Of a stretch of DNA of 64,000 nucleotides, positions 8,584 through 19,480 are shown piece by piece. Origin of the DNA: Lutjanus erythropterus (Eukaryota > Chordata > Actinopteri > Lutjaniformes > Lutjanidae); NCBI GenBank assembly GCA_020091685.1, contig CM034603.1, positions 24,980,595-25,044,594 of the forward strand, read 5' to 3'. Below the pieces are notes generated by a model, which saw only the letters and a list, made by a program, of their open reading frames with translations, ran no database searches and was not told the DNA's origin. Made by a program: the position numbers and the translations under genes. Every line of letters begins with the position of its first letter. The first letter of the stretch is position 1.

Positions 8584-10347
8584 CATCAGCTGGAGGAAAA
8601 TGGTTCTTTTTTAATCTTCCTGCTCAATCACAACAATCTCTGCAGGGGCACAGGACACTCAGATCTCTAGATTTTAATATGTTTCCACAAAAAGCTCAAA
8701 TTTGCATTTGCTTTGACAACCTCCTTGAAATTCTGGGATGCTTGCCATCAAGGATTAAATAGACCTCCTCGGGCTACATTTTGTTGTCTTTTACCATATG
8801 CTGTCTACTTGCAGCAGATCGAGATTAGAACCCCCAAAAAGTGCAACGCCTCGAGGGATATACAGTCAAAAGTTGAACTCTTTCTAACAAACCCCACAGT
8901 GTGCTCTCGTTTGCCCTAACGCCCAAAAGCTGCTGACCTGAGAGATGTGATCCGACAAATAGACACTTGTTTTTCTCGCTGTGAGGGGCTGAACTTCCCT
9001 GTAGGTAGATTCTCCTCGCAGTGAGTCATCATCAAGCTATTCCAGGTGCTTGCCGCCGCAGCACTTTGGATTGGGCCAGGTGGCTTCGGGGCTCTTCAAC
9101 TTGTTTCTCGCTGAAAAGCAGGTGCAACCGGGAGGAGACATAAACCACAGCAACAGGTCCAGTGATACTGCAGAAACCTCTCTAATAACCTAATGGGGAA
9201 GCAGCAGGTCCTTTTTATTCCAATCATTTGCCTCATAAAAGGAAAGTGGCATCGAGAGGGCACTCTAAACCGAGATAGTGAAGCTGTTTGTCCTCAATAT
9301 TCTTTGGAGAATCTAATATCTTTCATTCCATAGGCAACACTTTATCACACTGGTGTCAGAGAGGAGCAAAAACAATGAATGCACAATGCCAATTAGCTTA
9401 ATAATCTTGCAAGATTTCCCTTTTTACAACAACAATTAACTGCATGACTGATTCCTCAGATAACAACAACGTGTTAAATGCTTTCCCCTCCAACATGAAT
9501 ATTTGATTTAGCCGTTGTGATGATAGTGGGAGGAGAAGGGGGAGGAGAAGGAGCAGGATCTCATTTGTTTTAAAGCATATGGCTATTAGAGGATGTGTTG
9601 GAGAATGTGAGATCAAATATTTGTTAGGTGTGGAGACTGTTAATAGTCACACTGCTTGTGTTTAAGTTGCCCGCAGACGCCAAACACAGGTAGATACTCT
9701 GAGGGTGTTTTTGCTATTAGATAAAAAAGAAGGATCTCTGCGCTGAAATGTAGTGAAGATAAGTTGAATTTGATTTGTTTATTCCTAAGAGTTGACTAGA
9801 TTGAACAGATTTTAGGCCCAAATTGAGTCATTTATCATTTTCAGTGGAAATAAAACACAATTTTGCCACAGCTTACTACTTACTTTTAGTCTTTTGAAAC
9901 TTCTGATCAGAGGATCTTTACATACAGCTACATATTTTGTGGAAGGAAGGAAGAAAAAACAAAAAAAGGAAACCCACAAAACAAACTGACAACAACAAAA
10001 AGGGATGTCACAAATATCACTGTAAATAACACGGTGTTTTCAATCAACCCTCATGGGTTTATCTTTTGTAGAGAAGTCTATAAAAGGCTGCCATACCAAA
10101 TAGAACATATTCACCTTTCCTCTCCTTTTATTTTTCCGTAAGTGTGTCATCACATCTTTCAGCAAGATTAAAAGGGATGACAATTTCCCAAAATCAGACT
10201 TTGTGCTAAAAATGTCACATTATATGTCACATTATATTGGATGTTTGATTGTCAGTTCCTGTTATCTGGCTTTCATCCTAAAGAGTCAACTGAGAATGAA
10301 CACATTTGAGGTCTCAATTATATAATTGATCAGATTCAGTAGAAATT
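8584..10347. other. Low-repeat intergenic stretch, possible cis-regulatory DNA
   Basis: No gene or recognised transposon is present. The part from about 8930 to 9300 has higher GC and mixed composition than its surroundings and contains the E-box cluster listed at 9043-9124. A GGAGGAGAAGG run lies near 9528-9555. It is 2.6-2.9 kb past the snai2 coding end. Regulatory function is inferred only. Confidence 0.4.
9043..9124. promoter_or_regulatory. Cluster of three CAGGTG E-boxes
   Basis: CAGGTG occurs at 9043-9048, 9077-9082 and 9119-9124, all in the same orientation within 82 bp, in a GC-richer non-repetitive context. This hexamer is the preferred site of Snail-family fingers and of some bHLH and ZEB factors. 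Enhancer activity is an inference. Confidence 0.35.
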
Positions 10348-10723
10348 AAGGTAGCAACTAATAGTTAATTTCATTAATTGACTAATTATTTGATTATTTC
10401 AATCAATTGATTCATTTTTCCCTATAAAATGTATAAGAAATTGTGAAAAATTCTCGTAATCATTTCCCTTAGTCCAAAGGACGTTTTCAAATTGATTGTA
10501 TTTGACCATCAGTTCAAAACCCAAAGATATTTAGTATACTGTCATATATGGCAAAGAAAATCATCAAATCCTCACGTCTGAGAAGCTGGAACCAGTGACT
10601 GTTTAGTCTTTTTGCTTGAACAATCACTGACAGGCTTGACTGATAAATACATTATCAAAATAGTTGGAGATTCATTTTTTTGTCTGTATTATTTGATTAA
10701 TCAACTAATTGTTGCAGCTTTAG
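10348..10723. mobile_element. Dispersed miniature element, copy A
   Basis: The left end reads GTAGCAACTAATAGTTAATT and the right end reads TTAATCAACTAATTGTTGCAGC, rough inverted complements. Internal phrases ACCCAAAGATATTTAGTATAC, GTCTGAGAAGCTGGAA and TTATCAAAATAGTTG recur at 11636-11924. The TTGCAGC/ATTAATCGACTAATCG style is that of a very common fish miniature element (from memory). It is non-coding. Confidence 0.7.
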
Positions 10724-11635
10724 CACCAATAAAAAAAGGATTTTGAAATCAGTTTTACTTTATCTGTATGTTAATTTCATTAGGATAAAATCAAGATAAG
10801 TTGAAATCTGATTGTTCTTTTCCAAAAGTCAACAGGAAAGAACATATCTGAGGCCTTGATGAAATCATACTGGTTTTGAGTGAATGTCCTTGCCTCCTTC
10901 TCAACTGCATTGGGAGTTGCATGTGCACAGTATTGATCAGCACTTTCCCCCGCCATGCTGGCACCATCAGCGTCCAGCTGAGTCTGGATGGACCGGAGAT
11001 CCCAGCTGGACCAGGAGTGAACACGGCCCCTGAGACTGATGGTGGCCAGTTTGACAACAGGGAATACAGTACAGAGGTGGTTTTCTTGCTGGGTTTGGTT
11101 CCTGGCACCAGGGCTGAGTGAGCCAACTAAGCGGCTAGCTCCACTGCTAATCGAGCTAACTAGCTAATTTCAGCTACAAGTAACAGCAGACAGTGGTTTG
11201 CCTATTTTAGCAACAAGTAAACTAGCTAACTACTATCTGTTCATCAGCTAACTCTGTGAGCTAAATTTGCAGGGTACTGTACTCTGTCTTCAAACTGGTC
11301 TCGTAACATTTAATGTCCAAAATGTACCAGTTTACTTGAGGACTTAGAAAATATTCATCATACACTTTAATGGCCTCATGACAGCCAGTATCAAAGCCAC
11401 ACATGAAAGTTTAATATGATGTTAAAACATAAAACTAAACAGTTTCTTTAAGTTTCATCATGTCAAGTTGTCATAAAAAAGATATTTCTCTCTTGCTTAA
11501 TGTCAAGTTGTCACATTTTTCTCTTGGTTAATGTTAAGTTGTCATAACAAAGACGACTCAAACGATGTCAACTTTGCATTAAACTCAACATAATTGTAAT
11601 TATTCATAAGAACTCCCTAATGTAATGTCAGCTGT
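10724..11635. other. Intergenic, probably transposon-derived
   Basis: It lies between two copies of the same miniature element. From 11100 to 11270 there is a run of GCTAACTAGCTAA-type words and from 11455 to 11570 a loose repeat of TGTCAAGTTGTCA. No gene; the minus-strand frame 10791-11126 has no recognisable similarity. Confidence 0.4.
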
Positions 11636-11924
11636 GAAAAATGCCTGTAATCATTTCCATCAGCTCTACAGTAATGTATTCAAATTATTTAAATGAATTT
11701 TATTTTATTTAACCAGCAGTCCAGAACCCAAGAATATTTAGTTTACTTTCATATATGACAAAGACGAGTGGCATATCCTCATATGTGAGAAGCTGGAAGG
11801 AACAACTGTTTGGTTTCTAGCTTGGAAAATAACTAAAACTATTAATTGATTATCAAAATAGTTGCAGATGAATTTTCAGTCTGTTGGCTTTTTTATTGAT
11901 CAACTAATTGTTGCAGCTTTATTG
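11636..11924. mobile_element. Dispersed miniature element, copy B (5'-truncated)
   Basis: It matches copy A from AATCATTTCC through GAACCCAAGAATATTTAG, TGAGAAGCTGGAA, TTATCAAAATAGTTGCAG to CAACTAATTGTTGCAGCTTT, in the same orientation. The left terminal part is missing. Confidence 0.7.
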
Positions 11925-14900
11925 CAAATAAAATAGGATTTTTGCCACTATCCTATGCTGTACTTTCATTTAGCAGCTGATTCTTTCCATTTTTCACTCT
12001 TATGAAACCCTGAAATCATCATATTCTTTATTTTATCACGTACATTATATCACATGTAAAATAAATGTCCTCACTCTGCACACATTAGCGCTCGGGGTGA
12101 CATAAAAATCCCGAGCAGCCTCAGAAAGCACTGTGTTGGATGTAAAGCAGGCCACAGCTCTCAGAAACCTGCTGACTTTATGGTGAATCAGGGAGTATGA
12201 TTCCTTTATGACCATCAAGTGGAACAAATAAAGTTAAGGGTGTCCTCTGAGGACTGATTGTCCTAGCCGAGGAGTGATCCCCCAGCCCTCTCCTCTAACC
12301 CCCGCCACATCAGAAAGGAGATGATTGTGCATTCCCCTTTACTCCGACCGCCTGGAGGAATGTTTGTCTGTTTATTGAGCTCCCGCATCTTGTTAAAAAC
12401 TATTCTCTTTCATTTCAGTTGTCTCCTCAAGTGACTGGGTAGCTACTTAGAATGGCGCTGCTTTTCAGCTGGAGGTGCATATTCTCCAGATAATACTGTT
12501 TGCCTCTAATTGTGCAGCGTCCTTTGCATCTGCACTCTATTTGTTGATAAATTGGATTCATGCAGATCGAGCGAGCATAATTTAATCACCAGGGAAGATG
12601 AAATCTTTTGAAGTTCTGCTGTGTCTTATAGTCTTATGTATTTATCTTATTAAAGTAAAAGGGTTAATGTAAAGGGGCAAAACTATTGTTGAAAGAGTTT
12701 TTTTGAAAGATTGCATTTCAGTTGAAAAAATAAGAAACTGAACCGCCTGTTTGATGTGTGGCAGGCTGCTGACGTGTGACCCATCCATGTAGGTCAGAAA
12801 TGATTTTAGTTCAGTGTGTCATAATGAGCAGTGAAGTGAAGAGTCCAGCAGAGACAGACGAGGCTGTGTTGTCTCAATCAATAGCTCTGTGGTCTCTTTT
12901 TGTTGCCTTCTCGTTGAACAGAGGTCAGCAGTCAAAAGATCCTGTGATCATATTTACTTGATTGTATTTCCTGCTTAATGTTCAACCCACTAAACCTCAT
13001 GATCACAGCTGTACAAGATCATCTCTGTAAACAATAGTCCTTTGTGGCCAGTGATTTTGACAGATTGAAAGCTGTACTGTTTTATAAAGTCTTCACTCAA
13101 ACAGTTATCACAACTTAAATTAGCCTATAAAACTGTTCCAGGCCTCCTATTTAGCATTTATAAGCAGTATAAACAAGTAATAAATAGTTTATAGTAGTCT
13201 GTAGCACACAGAACCCACTTAGCTGTAAGCAGATAATCATAATGACATTTTAAAGTGTTCATTAATGTATTAAACTGCAGTGAGAGAGTATTAACAGAAG
13301 AAGTGGAGTTGACGATTTAAAGTTCATTGTGACTAAATGTTGGCCTCCGTTTTTCTTGCAGGTGTCTGTCTGTTTACTATTAATAATATGAAAATCAACA
13401 TAATCTATAATTTAACATGTTGTATTATGTAAATATGTGATTTTATGGTAACTTAACCACACCAATCCACGTGAATTCAAAATCAAAAGCTGCTAAGCTA
13501 TCATGACTGGACTTAGTTACGTGGGATAACAAACTGGATTACCAAGATCGTCAAAGTCATGAAATTACAAATGTCAGCTTAGAAAAAATAAGTAGGCTAA
13601 TTTAGTTTTATCTAAGGTTAGCCATGGCTATCTTCTTGATGTAGCGCTCTTTAATTTCCGGTGGAAATTTTCTGTTGAGCACTTGACTCACTGGCTAGCC
13701 ATTAGCTACCTAATTTTTCACTTTAGCAGCTAACACAACAGCTCTTTAGACAACTAATGTTATGGCTTCAAGGAAAACCAGAACTGTTTATGCAGTCAGT
13801 GCCTGCCTTCATAAATACCAGCTCTTCAGTATCGTGCATTAATACCCTGCAAACCTTCCCCACTGTGGAGGCTTTAGATTAAGCCAGTTAGCTCCATGAG
13901 CACACGAAAACAGGAAGTTATAATATAATACAGTAATTACATAAAACATGTCTTCATATTTCTTGGTAAGTTTTTCATTCTTTTGATAACTGAGTAAACT
14001 CTAACCATGAACTCCAAACCCCAGGCCATGACACATGGCCCAAAGCCCTGGAAGAAATCTAGTAAGTGGTCCTTGAGTTGTTGATTTGTTTTTTGTCACA
14101 TGATGATACATCTTCAAAGCTAAGAATGAACCTGAAAGGTCAACATGCTTTCACAAGTTTTTTTTTTTTTTTTTACAGTTTTCAAAACAGTTTTAATTCT
14201 GACTGAAAACCACAAGTTCAGCGGTCAGGAGTTAACCTTGTTAACAAATACCGCATAAACACTTAAAAAGACTTTTTACTGGCTTATACCTAATGTTTGT
14301 AATTAATTGAGTGTTTACGGTGCTATTTATTTGAAATAAGAAGGATAAAGTGTCACAGGGTAAAGGTGTGTGGAGAGATTTTGATTATATCATTATATTT
14401 CACTTAGGTAGTTTGAGTCTTATGGTTTGGTCATGTCTTTCCATTTTAATTTCAAATTAACCCCTAACTGTCAAGATTTTTTTCTCATAAAAAAGTCTTC
14501 AGTACAGTTTCAAGCTATGCAAAATGAGCTGTGCTTCATAGAGATTTTAAAAAGGTGACCAGCACATAACTACATGACTTAATGCCGGTGACACAGATGG
14601 CATTTTGGATTTTATCACCTTCAGCATGCACCTCTCCAGAGTCGAGTCCTAGGTCCCTTTCCTCCACGGGAATAGAGTCCATCCAGGCGAATAATGTTTT
14701 CACAGAGTCCTCTCAGGGCAAGTTGATGCTGGGCAGACATTGCACTTATCAAATAATGTCCTGACAAGGACCCCTGAATGGCTGTCAGCTTCATAAAGTG
14801 GTGCAGGAGACTCGGTAGTTTGATGTCAAGCTGCTGTCACACTAAAGTGGGGAAAATCTGCTTTTAATTTGAATAAAGATGATGTCATGCTTTGAAAGGC

Positions 14901-14928
14901 GGGTGCAGCAAATTGCTCACTTTTAATC
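11925..14928. other. Intergenic stretch, largely unexplained
   Basis: No gene is recognised. The interval 12240-12600 is GC-richer and non-repetitive and could be conserved regulatory DNA. The remainder is AT-rich with a poly-T run at 14159-14174. Confidence 0.4.
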
Positions 14929-15150
14929 CTTTTAGACCTCAGAGCTGCCTTTGACACCGTTGATCATCCCATTTAAATTTGAATGCTATGAGCTCTGGGT
15001 GGTATTACCTGCCCCGCGCTTCACTGATTCATCTCCCTCCACTCAACACAGAAACTTTTATTTGACCAACGGAAACCCATCTTTCTCTTGAGTGATCATC
15101 ATATTTGAGGTTCCTCAGGGTTCTATTTTTGGATCAACCCTTTTTTCATA
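14929..15150 (+). mobile_element. LINE reverse transcriptase fragment (L2/CR1-like, frameshifted)
   Basis: The plus strand reads LLDLRAAFDTVDHP at 14929-14970, the conserved motif before the active site of L2/CR1/Rex reverse transcriptases. In a different frame at 15110-15148 it reads VPQGSIFGSTLFS, the conserved VPQGS.LGP.LF motif. The spacing is shorter than in an intact enzyme and a frameshift separates the motifs, so this is a pseudogene remnant. Confidence 0.85.
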
Positions 15151-16544
15151 CATGCCTCCCGTCATCAGAACAAAAACGTCATTTGATCGAGACAAAAGAC
15201 AGCACTGTTAATGAACAACGCTACAACATCTTCCACTTACTGCACTGCTGATGCAGCCATCTTGAATTCTGAGGTCAGAGTTAACGAGATTCTTACGACT
15301 TTACGAGTCGGAAATCCTTCTTCAAAGTATCAAGGTCATTTATTTGCCGTTATACAACACAGGGCTGCACAACGAAATGAAAGGGGATGTTCAAGTTGAA
15401 TTTCTGAATTTCTGGAATTTCCAGCTGCAACAGAGGAGCTGATCTTGTTTTCACCTTAAGCGTCTGTGTGCATCATTATGGCAAAATGTGGTCCTGGTGA
15501 CACCTACAGAAGCAGGACTGACAACACAAGCAAATATTTTGACAGCTCTTTCTATATCCATGCAAGATGCAGGCATGAAACTTCACAGGTGTGTAGCTGA
15601 GATCGAAACTGTTTGAAGATGGATGTGGCTTGGCACGAGTACTGAATACTCATTTAATAATGCTACTAAGTAAACTACTCATAGGTCAGAACATCAAAAT
15701 GTTGATGGGCATCACAGCTACTGTGATCCTACCACAAGATGGTCTTTAGTTTAAACTACAAAAGAAAAAATAAACCAGGGTCATCCACACTCAGAACAGA
15801 TAAAAAGACTAGAACTGATTAAAAGCCCTCTATCTTCAATGCCGACATTTACAACCACAGAAAATATATCTTCTCAAGAAGCTCTCAAAAGCAGTTAACT
15901 TGAAAAGCCTTGGTTCCTCTTGAAGTGTCAACAGGGGAAAGTTAGCTTTTCAAAACTTCAGAAGTTTTCTTAAAATTTTATCTCGTGTTTGGCAAGGAGC
16001 AAACTTTTAGAAAAAAAAAATTCAAGGTTAAATCTTTTGGTTGTTGTTTTGGTTTTTACTGCAGAGCTAAACCATCATATCACAATTATTTGTGACCACC
16101 TGTTCTCATTCATCTCTAATAATAGCTCATGTGGAGGTATTTCATTTCATTTTGAATGCACAACAAGAAAGAGGTTTTGATCGTTATTTTCAGCGGCAGC
16201 GTTTTTCGCAGACATTAAATATTAATATTTCCCTCATTTAGTAAGACAACACAAAACTCGGTATGCTTCTTTCAGAGGATGTTTTGACAGCCGTCAGAAG
16301 TTATGAGTAAATTGATCCCACTGGAGCTTCCATATACTGTCTGTGTTCACACAGGGATGGTAGCCTGTCAGTAACTGGTTACCATAATGAATTTTAGGCA
16401 CCAATACTTCCTTTGTCTTCTACCAAATTAGAAAAACACCTTGCAGCATCAGTTAATGACACAGATATAAGATGATACAAGACAGCAGTGAGAATTTAGT
16501 GTCACAAGATTCAGAACAGAGTTAGTAAATGTTTACTTTAATTA
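15151..16544. other. Intergenic, LINE flank and unexplained sequence
   Basis: No gene is recognised. The sequence just after 15150 may continue the decayed LINE, but I cannot recognise further motifs. The remainder has no clear repeat structure. Confidence 0.4.
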
Positions 16545-16552
16545 CAGCACAG

Positions 16553-17441
16553 CAGAGGTGGCAGAAGTACACATAGCCTTTACTCAAGTAGAAGTACTGA
16601 TTCACCTTCTTTACTCAGTAAAAGTGAAAAGTACTTAAAAAAAAAGTGAGCCTCACCTTTTCTCCACAATCGAGTCTCTGTTTCATCTTGCAGCTTCTTT
16701 TCTGTTTTCTTATGTCTTTTTTGTCTTTTTTTATGCCTTTCTTACATCTGTCTCATTTTGTTACATCTTTTACATTGTTTTTTTCCCTCTTGTTACGTCT
16801 TGTTAGGTCTTTTATGTCATTTTTGTCTTCTTACATGTTTTTTGTCTTGTTACATCTTTTATGTTGTTTTCAGCCTCTTGTTGCATCTTTTTCTTCTTGT
16901 CTTCTTTTTTTTGTTTATACCTTGTTGCATGTTTTTTGTCTTGTTACATTTTGTATGTTGTTTTTCATCTTGTTTAATTTTTTTGTCATGTTAGGTAATT
17001 TATGTCATTTTCATCATGTAGTATTTTACCTGATCTGTCTTATGTTTTTTTTTTGTCTTGTTATATATTTGTCTTCTTATGTCTTTTTTGTCTTCTTACA
17101 TCTTTCTTATGTCTTGTTGCTGTTTTTTTCCTCTTGTTGTTTTTTGCCTTGTTACATTTTTTTGTCTTGTTATGTCTTTCACGTCTTTTTCATGGTTTGT
17201 CTTATTGCATCTTTTTTTCTTGTTATGTATTTTCTGTCTTTTACATCATTTTCATCTTGTTATATCTGCAGATATTCTCTAATGGCTACACTAAGGAATC
17301 ATATTTTCTCTGTGTTATTGTCCCATCTATTTCAGTTGAAATCAGTCATGATGTTGGGAAAGCAGCACAGAATGACGCTAAATAAAAATAATCAGTAATT
17401 CCCCTCAAATGAATTAAAACTAAAGTTAGTGCCCACCGCTG
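16553..17441 (+). mobile_element. hAT-like non-autonomous element with internal minisatellite (copy 1)
   Basis: The left end is CAGAGGTGGCAGAAGTAC and the right end is GCCCACCGCTG. Flanking 8-bp words CAGCACAG (16545-16552) and CAGCACAC (17442-17449) match at 7 of 8, as expected for a hAT target duplication. The ends resemble the CAGAGGTGTAAA-AGTAC ends of Tol2-type elements. The body, about 16690-17270, is a T/C-rich minisatellite of TCTTGTTACATCTTTTATGT-type units. The right subterminal part (ACTAAGGAATCAT, AATTCCCCTCAAATG) matches copy 3 at 42744-43880. The long open frames across it are an effect of the stop-poor repeat. Confidence 0.88.
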
Positions 17442-17449
17442 CAGCACAC

Positions 17450-18895
17450 ATATTGTTTGTCATCCAGGATCTTTAAGGAAACTTCATCCAGCTTGTTGTG
17501 TGGGCTACAGGCTGGGCACAAACACCACATCCTCACACTACATCTCCACTTTTAGAGGTGATTATGCTATTTCCCAATCAATTCTTCTCTGAGCAGCAGA
17601 TTAACGGTTGGCTATGCCAATTGCATATTTACCAGCTGTTTGGGTCCAATCGCAACTCATGGCTGCATTCATTCACATCCTGATAAGGAGGAGAAATTAC
17701 AAACCAGAATGCACCTGACTTTTAAAGACAAATAATCATCACTTAAATGCTATTTACTTTCTAATTGTACAGCTGTGTTCCAAAGTCATTTATTCAAATT
17801 AATATCCTCACTGTGTTTACCTGTTGTGGAAAGGGCTGTGCATCTTAATGTACTTTTATTTTTCAATCCATTACATACTCTGAATATAGACAATGTTACG
17901 GGTCACTCTTCATGGCGTCCACTGATGAGGTGGTGCGAAAGCAAAAGCCATTATCCTTAATTGATTTCACTCTCCGGATCTATACCAATCACACTGGAGG
18001 AGATGGCTAAAGAGCAGCAGATGAGTTGGAGAAGCATTCACAAGACAATAACTAAGCATGGATTGTTCTGAAAGAAGGTTGTGGGTAAATACGAGGAAGA
18101 TTGCTGTGTATTATTTTGATCACTGATCATCTCTGAGCAGCATTGGCTGCACACAGTGAGAGTGTGAGATGATCCCTGAGAGGCCAGCAGACCGAGCCAG
18201 TGACCTAATTATGATGAATCAGGTCTGGGAAAAGCTGTCTGGCCACCAGCCTTTTCTAAGTGGTTTTACACTCCACAGCAACAGCATGAACAGCATCAAC
18301 AACACCGCAAAACACAACAGGGATGCTCAGCGCTCGACAAAGGCAGCATGTATGTTGCTTATGTTGCCGTTGTGTGAGCTGAAAATGGAGGCAGAGGGGC
18401 AACTGAATGTTTCAAATGTAATTAACACGACGTGATGGGATATTTTGTGGCTTTGTATTTATTTACCAAGAGTTAGAAGAGACAACACAGTTTCACTCCC
18501 AACTCGACAAATACGGCACCTTGGTCAGTGGCCTTACGCTTCAAGTTATGACGCTGTGGTGCAGTTTTGCACACAAAGGGCTTTGTAGTCAAGTTAGCAA
18601 CACTACATATATAACGCTTGGATAGACTTTCAAAATAAAGGCACAAAAATTACTTGGGTAAGTTTAGAAAAGTTCAGGTTAACTGCGTTATTTACGGAAG
18701 ATCAAGTATGTTACTTAATGTACGTAACATACTTAAAAAGTCAGTGTCCATGCTTTGTTTCACGAGGGGCACAAACCCCAGTCTTATGTTTGAAAGTCTT
18801 ATTTTTGATTAACCCTTTCATCCACTCCACCACTTCCACATGCATAGCGGCAAACTGCTGACTTTGAGTGAGAACAGGCTGGAAGACAAGATTAC
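17450..18895. other. Low-repeat intergenic stretch
   Basis: No gene or clear repeat is recognised. Composition is mixed and parts (17540-17690, 18120-18440) read like unique sequence, so regulatory content is possible. Nothing specific can be supported. Confidence 0.35.
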
Positions 18896-19250
18896 TACCA
18901 CTCTTATGTGCTGGTTAGCTTAGCTTAGCATAAAGACTTGAAACAGGGGAAAACAGTTAGCCTGGTTCTGTTCAACTATAACAAACCAGCACCTCTAATG
19001 CGCACAAAACAAGAAGTCTTGGAGGTTATGTGCAGTGACCTCATGTAGCTGCCAAGCAGCCCCTTGGTGACAGGACTCCAGGACGTCACTGCTCCCAACC
19101 AAGAAACAGTACAGGACATAACCCCCTGCAAAACCACAACATACAGATTAAAGAAGCAAGATGTTGAATAGTGAGCTATATAGAGATGCTGGTAAGCAGA
19201 TTTTATTTTTTTATTTTGTTCAGAGTACAGCTTCCCTGTTTCCCTGGAAT
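18896..19250. repeat. Dispersed TTAGCTTAGCATAAAGACT repeat fragment (copy 1)
   Basis: It contains GGTTAGCTTAGCTTAGCATA, AAGACTTGAAACAGGGGAAA and CAGTTAGCCTGG. The same phrases recur at 26.57, 30.31, 30.58 and 48.55 kb, and in inverted form at 30.14 kb. It belongs to a palindromic non-autonomous element family common in spiny-rayed fish (from memory; superfamily not assigned). The right boundary is approximate. Confidence 0.65.
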
Positions 19251-19437
19251 AGTTACTAGGAATGTAATGATACCAAAAACTTACAGTATGATAAAAAATG
19301 AATGAATGAATGATTGAATTATGTATGCAGTCAGTAGCAATCCTGTTATAAAACAAAATAAATCATATTAAATAAAATAATTAAGCATGTAATATTTCTA
19401 TTGCAATATTCAATATATTGTTACATCTCTAATGTTG

Positions 19438-19475
19438 CTTTAACAGACAGACATGAGCATGTCTGTCTGTTAAAG
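19438..19475. repeat. Perfect 18-bp inverted repeat with 2-bp centre
   Basis: The left arm CTTTAACAGACAGACATG (19438-19455) and right arm CATGTCTGTCTGTTAAAG (19458-19475) are exact complements around AG. Five more outer base pairs (19431-19435 with 19476-19480) form if two bases bulge on the left. It can fold as a strong hairpin or cruciform. Confidence 0.9.
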
Positions 19476-19480
19476 ACATT

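Noticed and set aside
10791..11126. 111-codon minus-strand open frame
   Set aside because: No domain recognised and it sits between two copies of a miniature element, so it is likely repeat-derived.
16646..17398. 250-codon hydrophobic open frame
   Set aside because: It lies inside the minisatellite core of a hAT-like element; other frames are also open and the residues follow the repeat unit.
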